This document shows, one piece after another, positions 45,378 to 54,251 of a stretch of DNA of 64,000 nt. The position numbers were made by a program, and so were the translations under genes. This DNA comes from Planctomycetales bacterium 71-10 (GTDB lineage: Bacteria > Planctomycetota > Planctomycetia > Isosphaerales > Isosphaeraceae): assembly GCA_001898385.1 (NCBI GenBank), contig MKTT01000058.1, positions 77,490-141,489 on the forward strand, read 5' to 3'. Numbering within the stretch: position 1 is the first letter of the stretch; each line of letters begins with the position of its first letter. The notes beneath the pieces were generated by a model. That model made no database searches. It was not told the origin of the DNA and saw only the letters and a program-made list of their open reading frames with translations.

Positions 45378-47780
45378 ATGGCCGAAGACGACGCCGCATG
45401 CCTCGACCTCCGGGAGAGCGAGGCCCGGTTCCGCGGCACCTTCGAGAACGCGGCGGTCGGCATCGCCCACTGCGACCTCGAAGGCCGCTGGCTCCGGGTC
45501 AACGACGCCTTCTGCGCGATCGTCGGCCACGAGCCCGGCCAGCTGATCGGCCATCCCTTCAACGACATCACCCACCCCGAAGACCTCGACCGCGGGCCGG
45601 CCGACTTCCGCCGCCTCGCCCGCGGCGAGCGCGGCCCGTACTCGGTCGAGAAGCGCTACGTCCGCGGCGACGGCGGCGTCGTCTGGGTGAAGCTGTACAT
45701 CTCGCTCCAGCGCGACGAGGACGGCCGCCCCGCCCACGTCATCGCCGTGCTGGAGGACGTCGGCGAGCGCAAGCGGCTGGAGTCCGAGCTGCGGCGGGCC
45801 AAGGAGGAGGCCGAGGCCGCCAGCCGGGCCAAGGACGAGTTCCTGGCCAACGTCAGCCACGAGATCCGCACGCCCCTCAACGCCATCCTGGGGATGACCG
45901 AGCTGACGCTGGAGACCCCGCTCACCGACGACCAGCGGCAGTGCCTCAAGACCGTCCGGTCGGCGGCCGAGGGCCTGGTCCGGATCGTCGACGACGTGCT
46001 CGACTTCGCCAAGATCGCCGCCGGCAAGCTCGACGTCGACGCCGCCGAGTTCTCGCTCCGCGCCGCGATCGGCGACGTCCTCCGGTTCCTCGGCCCCCGC
46101 GCTCACGCCAAGCGGCTGGACCTGGTCTCCCAGGTCCGCGAGGACGTGCCCGACGCCCTGGAGGGGGACGTCGGCCGATTCCGCCAGGTGCTCATCAACC
46201 TCGTCGGCAACGCGGTGAAGTTCACGGAGCGCGGCGAGGTCTTCGTCCTGGTCGAGCAGGAGGACGCCGCCCAGGGGACGACGGCCCTCCGCGTGAAGGT
46301 GAGCGACACCGGCATCGGCATCCCGCGCGAGGAGCAGGACCGGATCTTCCGGGCGTTCGAGCAGCAGGACGCCTCCACCACCCGCCGGTTCGGCGGCACC
46401 GGGCTGGGCCTGACGATCGCCGCCAGGCTGGCGGCGCTGATGGGGGGCGGGATCGACGTGGAGAGCGAGCCCGGCCGCGGCAGCACCTTCACGCTGACGG
46501 TGCGATTCGCCCGCAAGCCGCCGCCGTCGCGGCCCGCCCGGGCCCCGCAGCTCCCCCGCGGCCGGACGGCCCTGGTCGTGGACGACAACGCGACGACCCG
46601 GCGCGTCCTGGCCGGGTGGCTCGCCTCGTGGGGCCTGGGCACCGTCGGGGCCGGCGACGGGATCGAGGCCCTCGACTCACTCTGGCGCGGGGCGTCCCGG
46701 CGGCGTCCGCCCGACATCGTCCTGCTCGATAGTCGTATGCCCGACATCGACGGCCTGGACCTGGCCGCCAAGATCCGGTCCAGCGACGAGCTGGCCGCCG
46801 TCCCCATCGTGATGATGACGACCGGGGACGAGCCCGGCGACCTCGCCCGCAGCCGCGAGCTGCACGTCGCCGCGCGGCTGCTCAAGCCGATCCGCCAGGA
46901 CGAACTCCTGGAGGCGCTCCGCCGCGTGCTGGCGGCGCCCGAGGACCGTCGCGACGGCCTCCCCGCCCCCGACCGGCCGCGGCCCGCCCCCGCCGCCGGT
47001 CGGCCCTCGATCCTCGTGGCCGAGGACGACGAGTTCAACGGCCGCTTCCTGGTGCAGCTCCTGGAGCGGCGCGACTGCTCCGTCCGCCTCGCCCGCGACG
47101 GCCGCGAGGCCCTCGCGCTGGCACTCGACCCGGCGCGGGACTTCGACCTGATGCTCCTGGACGTCCACATGCCGGAGCTGGACGGCTTCCAGGTCATCGA
47201 GGAACTCCGCCGCGTCGAGGCCGCCCGCGGGGGCCGCCGGCTCCCCGTCGCGGCCCTGACGGCCCGGTCCAGGCGAAGCGATCGCGAGCGATGCCTGGCC
47301 GCCGGCATGGACGACTACCTGACCAAGCCCGTGCGGATCGACCGCCTCTTCGAGGTGGTCGAGCGCCTGCGCGGGATGCGGCCCCCCCGCCCCGCCGACG
47401 GGGCCCCGCTCGACCCGGCCGCGCTCCTGGCCGCCTGCGGGGGCGACGGCGACCTGCTCGACGGCCTCTGCCGCGACTTCCGCGAACTCGCGCCCGCGCG
47501 GCTCGAAGCCGCCCGCGTGGCGCTCCGCGACGGCGACCCGAAGGCGCTGCGGGCCGCCGCCCACAAGCTCGCGGGGATGGCCGCCGTCTTCTCGGCCGCG
47601 GCCGGCGAGATGGCCCTGTCCCTGGAGGCCGCCGCCGCGGCCGGCCGCCTCGACGACGCCCGGCCGATCCTCGCCCGCCTCGACGCCGCGCTGCCGGCCC
47701 TGATCGCCCGACTGGACGGCCTGACGCCGGAGATGCTGGCGGCCCAGGCCCCCGGCGCGAAGGCCCCGCGCCGGGGTTGA
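45378..47780 (+). CDS. Hybrid sensor histidine kinase: PAS-HisKA-HATPase-REC-REC-HPt
   Basis: The 800-residue protein starts at ATG 45378. Domain order is a PAS domain (about 12-130), HisKA with H161 in [13 protein letters not shown], the HATPase with N box [15 protein letters not shown] and G boxes DTGIGIP and GTGLGL, receiver 1 ([14 protein letters not shown], acceptor in [11 protein letters not shown]), receiver 2 ([14 protein letters not shown], acceptor in [11 protein letters not shown]), and a C-terminal HPt domain ([14 protein letters not shown]). It has no membrane segment or signal peptide, so it senses inside the cell. All phosphorelay residues are present. It probably passes phosphate to the divergent NtrC-type regulator. 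Confidence 0.95.
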   Translation: MAEDDAACLDLRESEARFRGTFENAAVGIAHCDLEGRWLRVNDAFCAIVGHEPGQLIGHPFNDITHPEDLDRGPADFRRLARGERGPYSVEKRYVRGDGGVVWVKLYISLQRDEDGRPAHVIAVLEDVGERKRLESELRRAKEEAEAASRAKDEFLANVSHEIRTPLNAILGMTELTLETPLTDDQRQCLKTVRSAAEGLVRIVDDVLDFAKIAAGKLDVDAAEFSLRAAIGDVLRFLGPRAHAKRLDLVSQVREDVPDALEGDVGRFRQVLINLVGNAVKFTERGEVFVLVEQEDAAQGTTALRVKVSDTGIGIPREEQDRIFRAFEQQDASTTRRFGGTGLGLTIAARLAALMGGGIDVESEPGRGSTFTLTVRFARKPPPSRPARAPQLPRGRTALVVDDNATTRRVLAGWLASWGLGTVGAGDGIEALDSLWRGASRRRPPDIVLLDSRMPDIDGLDLAAKIRSSDELAAVPIVMMTTGDEPGDLARSRELHVAARLLKPIRQDELLEALRRVLAAPEDRRDGLPAPDRPRPAPAAGRPSILVAEDDEFNGRFLVQLLERRDCSVRLARDGREALALALDPARDFDLMLLDVHMPELDGFQVIEELRRVEAARGGRRLPVAALTARSRRSDRERCLAAGMDDYLTKPVRIDRLFEVVERLRGMRPPRPADGAPLDPAALLAACGGDGDLLDGLCRDFRELAPARLEAARVALRDGDPKALRAAAHKLAGMAAVFSAAAGEMALSLEAAAAAGRLDDARPILARLDAALPALIARLDGLTPEMLAAQAPGAKAPRRG

Positions 47781-47806
47781 GGGATCCGGGCGACTTCGGT
47801 CAGCCT

Positions 47807-47875
47807 GTAGGCTGGGTCGAGACCCAGCCCATGCAAGCCGTCGCGTATCCCGGGCTGGGTCTCGACCCAGCCTAC
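47807..47875. repeat. 24-bp perfect inverted repeat between convergent genes
   Basis: Two 24-nt arms (47807-47830 and 47852-47875) are exact reverse complements with a 21-nt spacer. Each arm contains the near-palindrome GCTGGGTCGAGACCCAGC. The element sits between the kinase and transaldolase stop codons. It could act as a bidirectional terminator, or be a REP-like mobile repeat. Confidence 0.85.
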
Positions 47876-47918
47876 GGGATCGATCCCGGCACCGGGCTCG
47901 CGCCGGGGTTGAGGGGCG

Positions 47919-48893
47919 TCAGACGCCGACGGGCTGGTCGATCAGCTTGGAGACCAGCTTCTCCAGCGAGACGATGTCGGCGGCGAACTTGCGGATGCCG
48001 TCCGAGAGCTTCTCGGTGGCCATCGCGTCCTCGTTCAGCATCCAGCGGAACGCCTTCTCGTCAAGCGTGACCCGGGCCTCGGCGTCGGCCTCGTTCCCCG
48101 TCGGGACGAGCTTGCGGACGAGCGTCTCGTCGGCCTCCTGGAGTTCCTTCAGAAGGTCGGGCGAGATGGTCAGCAGGTCGCAGCCGGCCAGCTCGACGAT
48201 CTCGCCGACGTTCCGGAAGCTGGCGCCCATGACCTCGGTCTCATACCCGTGCGACTTGTAGTAGCGGTAGATCCGCTGGACCGACTGCACGCCCGGGTCC
48301 TCGGTCGCGGGGATCGACTTCACGCCCCGGTCCTTCAGGTGCCAGTCCAGGATCCGGCCGACGAACGGCGAGATCAGGGTGACGCCGGCCTCGGCGCAGG
48401 CGACGGCCTGTGGGAAGCTGAACAGCAGCGTCAGGTTGCAGTGGATCCCTTCCTTCTCCAGGATCTCGGCGGCGCGGATGCCCTCCCAGGTGGAGGCGAT
48501 CTTGATGAGGATCCGCTCGCGGCCCACGCCCTCGGCCTCGTACAGCTCGATCAGCCGGTGTGCCTTGGCGACGGTCGCCTCGACGTCGAACGACAGGCGG
48601 GCGTCCACCTCGGTGGAGACGCGGCCGGGGACGATCTCCAGGATCTCCTTGCCGAAGCCCACGGCCAGCTTGTCCATGCACGCTTCGAGCTGGGCCTTCG
48701 GCTCGTCCTCGGTCGACTGGGCGAACGCCACGGCGGCCTGGACGATCCGCTGGTATTGCGGCATCTGGGCCGCCTTGTACAGCAGCGAGGGGTTCGTCGT
48801 GGTGTCGCGCGGCTTGTACCGAGCGATCGCCTCGATGTCCCCGGTGTCGGCGACCACCACCGTCATGGCTCGCAACTGGTCAAGCAGGCTCAT
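47919..48893 (-). CDS. tal: Transaldolase
   Basis: The 324-residue protein starts at ATG 48893 ([20 protein letters not shown]). Length and motifs match class 1 transaldolases of the TalB type: [24 protein letters not shown], the Schiff-base lysine K131 in [13 protein letters not shown], and [12 protein letters not shown]. It moves a dihydroxyacetone unit between sedoheptulose 7-phosphate and glyceraldehyde 3-phosphate in the non-oxidative pentose phosphate pathway, in the cytoplasm. No other gene of the pathway lies in the window. It diverges from the HAD phosphatase gene over about 150 nt. Confidence 0.96.
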   Translation of the reverse strand: MSLLDQLRAMTVVVADTGDIEAIARYKPRDTTTNPSLLYKAAQMPQYQRIVQAAVAFAQSTEDEPKAQLEACMDKLAVGFGKEILEIVPGRVSTEVDARLSFDVEATVAKAHRLIELYEAEGVGRERILIKIASTWEGIRAAEILEKEGIHCNLTLLFSFPQAVACAEAGVTLISPFVGRILDWHLKDRGVKSIPATEDPGVQSVQRIYRYYKSHGYETEVMGASFRNVGEIVELAGCDLLTISPDLLKELQEADETLVRKLVPTGNEADAEARVTLDEKAFRWMLNEDAMATEKLSDGIRKFAADIVSLEKLVSKLIDQPVGV

Positions 48894-49039
48894 TCCGCTT
48901 CCCTCGCTCGCTGGCTTCGTGGATGCTTCCAGGTCGTGTCCCGATCCGGATTACGATCGCAATTATAGGGAACCGCCCCGGCCCGTGGTAGACTCGTCGA
49001 TTCGCGAGACGACCGCCGGGGACGCGGAGGGGCCGAGCC

Positions 49040-49843
49040 TTGACGAGCCTGCGAACGATCCGGGGATTCGCCTTCGACCTCGACGGCACGATCTGGGCGG
49101 GCCCCGGCCTCCTGCCCGGCGCAGCCGAGCTGGTGGCCGACCTGCGCGAGGCCGGCGTCCCGGTCGTCTTCGCGACCAACTCCTCGCGATACGGGTCGCC
49201 CGCCATCGCCGCCGCGCTGGCCCGGCTGGGCATCCCCGCCGAGCCTCGCGAGGTGGTCGCCGCCTTCGACCTCACGGCCGACGAGGTGCTCGGGCTCATG
49301 GGCCCCGTCCCCGTCCTGGCCCTGGGCACCGACGACCTCGCCGGCTCGCTGGCCCGCGCGGGCCACACGCTACTCCCACCCGATCGCTGGGGCGAGGCCC
49401 GCGCCGTGGTCGTGGGGAACGACCCCGCGTTCGACTACGGCCGCCTCCGCGCCGCCTCGCGGGCGGTCGCCGCGGGCGCGACCTTCTTCGCGGTGAACCT
49501 GGACGCCCGGTTCCCCGTCTCCGACGGCTTCGACCCCGGCTGCGGGGCGCTCGCCGAGGCCGTCGCCACAGCCGCCCGCGTCCGGCCGATCGTCGTCGGC
49601 AAGCCGCATCCGAAGCTGTTCGAAGAGGCCGTCGCCCGGCTGGGATGCCCGGCCGGTTCGGCGGCCATGGTCGGCGACAGCCAGGCGTCGGACATCGTCG
49701 GGGGGCGGGCGGCCGGCATGTTCACGGTCTGGGTCGCGCCAGGCGAGGACGTCCCCGCCCTCGTCGAGCCGGACCTCGCCGTCGACGACCTGGTCGAACT
49801 CCGACGCCTCTGGCTCGACGCGGGGGCTTCCTGCGCCCGGTAG
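49040..49843 (+). CDS. HAD-IIA family phosphatase (NagD/PGP-like)
   Basis: The 267-residue protein starts at a TTG (49040) with GGAGGGG about 7 nt upstream. No ATG or GTG start lies near. Motifs are FAFDLDGTIW (nucleophile and acid aspartates intact), VVFATNSSRY (motif II), GKPHPKLFEEAV (motif III lysine) and MVGDSQASDIVGG (motif IV). The cap between motifs II and III has the C2a shape of NagD and phosphoglycolate phosphatases. Substrates in this family include nucleotides, phosphoglycolate and glycerol phosphate, and cannot be chosen from sequence. It is followed 56 nt later by the YceI gene. Confidence 0.9.
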   Translation: MTSLRTIRGFAFDLDGTIWAGPGLLPGAAELVADLREAGVPVVFATNSSRYGSPAIAAALARLGIPAEPREVVAAFDLTADEVLGLMGPVPVLALGTDDLAGSLARAGHTLLPPDRWGEARAVVVGNDPAFDYGRLRAASRAVAAGATFFAVNLDARFPVSDGFDPGCGALAEAVATAARVRPIVVGKPHPKLFEEAVARLGCPAGSAAMVGDSQASDIVGGRAAGMFTVWVAPGEDVPALVEPDLAVDDLVELRRLWLDAGASCAR

Positions 49844-49899
49844 AATCCGGGCGGGATCCGCGTCGGATCCGACCGAACAACCACCCGGAGCCTTGGCCG

Positions 49900-50475
49900 A
49901 TGAAGCTCGCCTCCGCCGCCTCGGGCCTGATGGCCGCCCTGTCCCTGTCGACGTCCCTCGCCGCGCGAGCGGCCGACGACTACGCGATCGACCCCGCCCA
50001 CACCTCGGTCGTCTTCAAGTCGAACCACGGCGGGTTCGCCTCCAGCTACGGCATGTTCGACGAGGTTTCGGGCAAGTTCACGATCGATCCGAAGTCCATC
50101 GAGTCCTCGAAGTTCGAGCTGACCATCAAGGTCGACAGCATCGACACCGGCGACGCCAAGCGGGACGGGCACCTCAAGAGCCCGGACTTCTTCAACGCCA
50201 AGCAGTTCCCGACGATCACCTTCAAGAGCACCTCCGTGGCGAAGCACGAGGGCGGCCTGAAGGTCGTCGGCGACCTGACGCTCCACGGCGTGACGAAGCC
50301 CGTGACGCTGATGCTGACCGGGGGCAAGGTCGGCGAGTTCCCCCCGGGCGTGGCCCGCACCGGCTACGACACGTCCATCGCCATCAAGCGGTCCGACTTC
50401 GGCATGGACAAGATGATCCCCGCCGTCGGCGACGAGGTGGGCGTCCTGATCAGCTTCGAGGGGACGAAGCCCTGA
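49900..50475 (+). CDS. YceI-family periplasmic protein
   Basis: The 191-residue protein starts at ATG 49900 with GGAG nine nt upstream. A signal peptide spans residues 1-24 (LMAALSLSTSLAARA). The mature part has the YceI signatures YAIDPAHTSVVFKSNHGGF, HLKSPDFFNAKQFPTITFKS, VVGDLTLHGVTKPVTL and a C-terminal AIKRSDFGMDKMIPAVGDEV. The fold is a lipocalin-like barrel that binds a long isoprenoid, probably a quinone or polyprenyl chain. Its physiological task is not well established. The downstream membrane-protein gene follows after 19 nt. Confidence 0.93.
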   Translation: MKLASAASGLMAALSLSTSLAARAADDYAIDPAHTSVVFKSNHGGFASSYGMFDEVSGKFTIDPKSIESSKFELTIKVDSIDTGDAKRDGHLKSPDFFNAKQFPTITFKSTSVAKHEGGLKVVGDLTLHGVTKPVTLMLTGGKVGEFPPGVARTGYDTSIAIKRSDFGMDKMIPAVGDEVGVLISFEGTKP

Positions 50476-50494
50476 TCGGGGCCTCCCTTCGACC

Positions 50495-51412
50495 ATGCCC
50501 GACCCGATCCTGATGCTTGAAGCCCTCGCGGCGGCCCTGGTCGCCTCGGCGCTCGTGGCCGCGGCGGGCCGGCTGGGCGGCCGACGCTGGGCCGCCGCAT
50601 CCCAGGCCGCCGCGATCGCGCTCGGCGTCGCGGCGGGCCTGGCCGTGCTGAAGGTCCATCCCCGGTGGCCGATGCGCGAGGACCAGGACCGATTCCTGGG
50701 CCTCGTGCTCCCCGCGGTGGTCCTGCTCGAATCCCTGCCGGGGTCGGTCCGGTTTCCCGGCTGGGCCCGAATCGGGGCGAGGCTGCTGGCGTCGGCGGCC
50801 GTCGCGCCGGCGTTGCTGTTCGGATCGAGCTACGTCGCCGACCTGGCCGGTCCGGGCTCGGCGACCTGGCCGCCGGCCCAACGGTGCGCGATCCTCGCCG
50901 GCCTGGGCGCGACCCTGTTCGCCGGCTGGTCGCTGCTGAACTGGACGGCGCGGCGGTCGGGCTCGGCCTTCCGCGTCCCGTTCGCACTCGCGGGGGCCAC
51001 GGCCGGGGCGTCGGGCTGCGTGATGCTCTCGGGCTACGCCACCGGCGGCATGAACGGCCTGCCGATCGCCGGGGCCCTCGCCGGCGCGGCGATCGCCGCC
51101 GCCCTGCTCCGCGGCGACGACCGCGACGCCCTCCCCGGCGTCGGGATCGTCGCCCTCTCCGGCCTCCTCCTGAGCGGCTACGCCTTCGGCGAGTTGCGGC
51201 CCGACGCCGCCGTTGCGCTGTTCCTCGCCCCCCTGCTCTGCGCCGTCCCCGAGGCCCCTCCCCTGGCCGGCCTCAAGCCCTGGGCGCGATCGGCGATCGC
51301 CCTGGCGCTCGTCGCCACGGCCACCGCCGCCGTCGTCGGCCTGACGCTGCATCGGTTCCAGGCCGCCGCGGCTTCGAAGGCCACCGACGACCCGTATGAC
51401 GCCTATCGCTGA
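50495..51412 (+). CDS. Multi-pass membrane protein of unknown function
   Basis: The 305-residue protein starts at ATG 50495, 19 nt after the YceI gene, and is probably co-transcribed with it. At least eight hydrophobic helices are visible, for example AALVASALVAAAG, AAAIALGVAAGLAVL, LVLPAVVLLES and AIALALVATATAAVVGLTL. I recognise no transporter or enzyme motif. Its last 10 nt overlap the end of the convergent EamA gene, so the two transcripts share sequence. If YceI binds a lipid, this protein could be its membrane partner, which is inference from position only. Confidence 0.7.
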   Translation: MPDPILMLEALAAALVASALVAAAGRLGGRRWAAASQAAAIALGVAAGLAVLKVHPRWPMREDQDRFLGLVLPAVVLLESLPGSVRFPGWARIGARLLASAAVAPALLFGSSYVADLAGPGSATWPPAQRCAILAGLGATLFAGWSLLNWTARRSGSAFRVPFALAGATAGASGCVMLSGYATGGMNGLPIAGALAGAAIAAALLRGDDRDALPGVGIVALSGLLLSGYAFGELRPDAAVALFLAPLLCAVPEAPPLAGLKPWARSAIALALVATATAAVVGLTLHRFQAAAASKATDDPYDAYR

Positions 51413-52287
51413 GACTCCAAAGGCGCCTCCCGCCGCAAGCACGCCCCCGCCGCCGCGCCGCAGATCAGCAGCCCGCCGAGCAGCGTCCGCGGGCTCGGCG
51501 ACTCGTGCAGGATCAGCCGGGCCAGGACGATCGCATAGACCGGCTCCAACCCGAACACGACGCTCACCGTCCGGGCCCGGAGATGCCTCAGGCTCGCCAC
51601 GGCGAGCCCCTGGCCGACCGCCGTGAACACGACGCCCAGCACGACCAGTCCCGCCCAATCCCCCGGCGACACGCTTGCCACGCTCGGTAGGGCGAACGGG
51701 ACCGTGATCAACGCCGCGCCGAGTTGCTGATGGAACGCGATGGCCAGCGCCGGCTGGCGGGCGTTGTAGGAACGGCTCGCGAGCGCGAGGGCCGCGAACA
51801 GCAGCGCGGAGACGACGCCCCAGAAGGCCCCGCGCACCATCCCGTCCCCCGCGTCGAAGCTCGGGACGACCAGCACCAGCCCCAGGCTCACGATCGCCGC
51901 CAGCACGACGTCCGTCGGACGCAGCCGTTCGCCGAACACGGCCGGTTCGAGGAGCGTCGTGAACAGGGGGAACGTCGAGAACGCCAGCAAGCCGACGGCC
52001 ACGGTGGAGACCTGGATCGCCAGGAAGAACGTGACCCAGTGCGCCGCCAGGACGAAGCCGCACAGCAGCAGGCCGACCGCGTCCCGGGCCGGCCGCACGA
52101 CGAGGCGACGGCCGGCGAGCGTGGCGAACGCGAGCAACGATGCGGCCCCGAACACGGTCCGCCCGGCGGTCAGGACGTCGGGCCCGACCGCCAGGGCCTT
52201 CGCGAACAGCCCGGAGCCGCCCGCGAGCAGCACGGCCAGGTGGAGTTGGATCAGCCCGATCCGGCGCTCCGATCGTTCGTCGATCAT
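51403..52287 (-). CDS. EamA/DMT-family transporter
   Basis: The 294-residue protein starts at ATG 52287. The start overlaps the stop of the PQQ dehydrogenase gene as ATGA, so translation is coupled. Ten membrane helices in two EamA repeats are visible: the first from LHLAVLLAGGSGLFAKALAV to VVLAAIVSLGLVLVV, and the second from VRGAFWGVVSALLFAALALAS to TLLGGLLICGAAAGACL. The end of the second repeat has the typical SVVFGLEPVYAIVLARLILHE box. Such proteins export or import small metabolites. Coupling to a sugar or alcohol dehydrogenase hints at a related substrate, but this is a guess. Confidence 0.9.
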   Translation of the reverse strand: MIDERSERRIGLIQLHLAVLLAGGSGLFAKALAVGPDVLTAGRTVFGAASLLAFATLAGRRLVVRPARDAVGLLLCGFVLAAHWVTFFLAIQVSTVAVGLLAFSTFPLFTTLLEPAVFGERLRPTDVVLAAIVSLGLVLVVPSFDAGDGMVRGAFWGVVSALLFAALALASRSYNARQPALAIAFHQQLGAALITVPFALPSVASVSPGDWAGLVVLGVVFTAVGQGLAVASLRHLRARTVSVVFGLEPVYAIVLARLILHESPSPRTLLGGLLICGAAAGACLRREAPLESQR

Positions 52288-54170
52288 TCCGGCAGCGCGA
52301 ACGCGACGAACGCATCGCCGGCCTTGGTCCGCAGCTTCCCCGCGCCGCCGGCCGCGACGACCACGAACTGCCGCCCCCCGGCCGAGTACGTCGCGGGCGT
52401 CGCGTAGCCGCCGGCCGGGAGCGGGTGCTCCCACAGCAGCCGACCGTCGGCCTTGTCGAAGGCGTGGATCCGCTCGTCCTTCGTCCCGGCGATGAACACG
52501 AGGCCGCCCGCCGTGACGATCGTCCCGCCGAACGTCTCCGTCCCGGTGCGCGGGACGCCCCGCGCGGTCAGTTCGGGATGCTCGCCCAGCGGGACCTGCC
52601 ACGCGAATTCGCCCTTATTCAGGTCGATCGCCGTGAGCACACCCCAGGGGGGCTTGATCGCGGGATAGCCCTCTTGGTCGAGGAACTGGATGTAGCCGGT
52701 GTGGCGATAGGGGCCTTGCGTGAGGATGTCCTCGGCCTTGGACTCGGTCATCGTCAGGATGTTGGGGACGTTGTTCGAGTTGACGTAGAGCCGCCCCGTC
52801 GTGGGGTCGAACGACGCGCCCGACCAGTTCGCCCCGCCATGGTAGCCGGGGATCACGACGGTCCCGCGCCGGCTGGGGGGGAGGAACGTCGGCCCGTGCT
52901 GGAGCTTCGCCAACTGCTCCAGGACCGACTTGCGGTTGGCCTCGCCGATGTCCGTCGCGTCGGCGTCCTCGAACGCCTGGACGGAGAACGGCGGCGGCTT
53001 GACGGGAATCGGCTGGGTCGCGGCGGGCCGCTCGCCGTCGATCTCCGACGACGCGGCGGGGACGTCCTTCACGTCGAACAGCGGCTTGCCGGTCTCGCGG
53101 TCGAACAGGAAGACGTAGCCGGTTTTCGTCACCTGGGCCACGGCGTCGACCTTGCGGCCGTCGTGCTCGACCGTCACGAGGTTCGGGTACGTCGGCAGGT
53201 CGTGGTCCCAGAGGTCGTGGCGGAGCGTCTGGAAGTGCCAGGCGCGGCGGCCGGTGGCGGCGTCGAGGGCGATGGTGCAGTTGGCGAACAGGTTGTCGCC
53301 GGGGCGGTCGCCGCCGTAGAAATCGAACGCGGCCGAGCCGGTGCCGACGAAGACCATCCCCCGCGCGACGTCCACGCTCAAGCCTCCCCAGGCGTTGGCC
53401 GCGCCGCGGTCCTTCCAGGACTCGCCCTCCCAGGTCTCGTTGCCGAACTCGCCAGGCCGCGGAACGGTGCGGAACCGCCAGACCTCGGCGCCGGTGCGAA
53501 CGTCGAACGCCCGCACGTCCCCCGGCGCGGCGATCCCGGGGCCCTCGCCGCACGAGAAGCCCAGGACCACCACGTCCTTGCAGACCGCCGGCGCGGAGGT
53601 CGGGCCGTAGGGGAGGAGCTTCGTCTTCTCGTCCAGCTCCTTGCGGAGGTCACGGATCCCGTTCTCGCCGAACTTGGGGTCGAGCTTCCCCGTCGCGGCG
53701 ACGAGCGAGAACAGCCGGCCGTCGGCCGTACCGTGGAGGACCCGGCGCTCGCCGCCCGGCTTGCCGTCCGACCAGTACGCCACGCCCCGGTTCACGCCCC
53801 CCGACGCCGGCATGTGCGGCGACGGGTGATCCTTCACCGGGTCGAACCGCCACAGCTCGGCCCCGGTCGCCGCGTCCAGCGCCACCACCTTCATGAACGC
53901 GGTCGTGACGTACATGACCCCGTCGACGACGACCGGCGTGCATTCGATCGTCTTGCCGACGCCGTTCGGATCCAATTCGCCCGTGTGGAAGGTCCAGGCC
54001 GGCTTGAGCCGCGCGACGTTCTCGCGGTTGATCTGGTCGAGCGTCGAGTACCGCATGCAGCCCGGGTCGTTGCCGACGCCGGGCCAGTCGGACGAGGCCG
54101 CCGGCTGGGCGGCGGTCGTCGCCGCGAAGCTCATTGCGATCACCGGGCCGAGCAAGATCCTGCAACGCAT
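52284..54170 (-). CDS. PQQ-dependent dehydrogenase (membrane glucose dehydrogenase-like), exported
   Basis: The 628-residue protein starts at ATG 54170 behind GGGAGG. A signal peptide is likely at residues 1-21. The eight-bladed quinoprotein propeller is evident from repeats such as VVALDAATGAELWRFD, VRAFDVRTGAEVWRF and IHAFDKADGRLLWEHPLP. SDWPGVGNDPGCMRYSTLDQIN and FQTLRHDLWDHDLPTYPNLV are typical of the soluble portion of glucose, quinate and glycerol dehydrogenases. The five N-terminal membrane helices of E. coli Gcd are absent. It would oxidise a sugar or alcohol in the periplasm. No PQQ biosynthesis gene lies in the window. The EamA gene is coupled downstream. Confidence 0.92.
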   Translation of the reverse strand: MRCRILLGPVIAMSFAATTAAQPAASSDWPGVGNDPGCMRYSTLDQINRENVARLKPAWTFHTGELDPNGVGKTIECTPVVVDGVMYVTTAFMKVVALDAATGAELWRFDPVKDHPSPHMPASGGVNRGVAYWSDGKPGGERRVLHGTADGRLFSLVAATGKLDPKFGENGIRDLRKELDEKTKLLPYGPTSAPAVCKDVVVLGFSCGEGPGIAAPGDVRAFDVRTGAEVWRFRTVPRPGEFGNETWEGESWKDRGAANAWGGLSVDVARGMVFVGTGSAAFDFYGGDRPGDNLFANCTIALDAATGRRAWHFQTLRHDLWDHDLPTYPNLVTVEHDGRKVDAVAQVTKTGYVFLFDRETGKPLFDVKDVPAASSEIDGERPAATQPIPVKPPPFSVQAFEDADATDIGEANRKSVLEQLAKLQHGPTFLPPSRRGTVVIPGYHGGANWSGASFDPTTGRLYVNSNNVPNILTMTESKAEDILTQGPYRHTGYIQFLDQEGYPAIKPPWGVLTAIDLNKGEFAWQVPLGEHPELTARGVPRTGTETFGGTIVTAGGLVFIAGTKDERIHAFDKADGRLLWEHPLPAGGYATPATYSAGGRQFVVVAAGGAGKLRTKAGDAFVAFALPE

Positions 54171-54251
54171 CCGCGCCTCCCTCTTACCTTTTCGGGGCGC
54201 CCGGATCGGCCCCGGGCCCGCCCCTTCGTCACGTCTCCCGGCCGACCGTCT

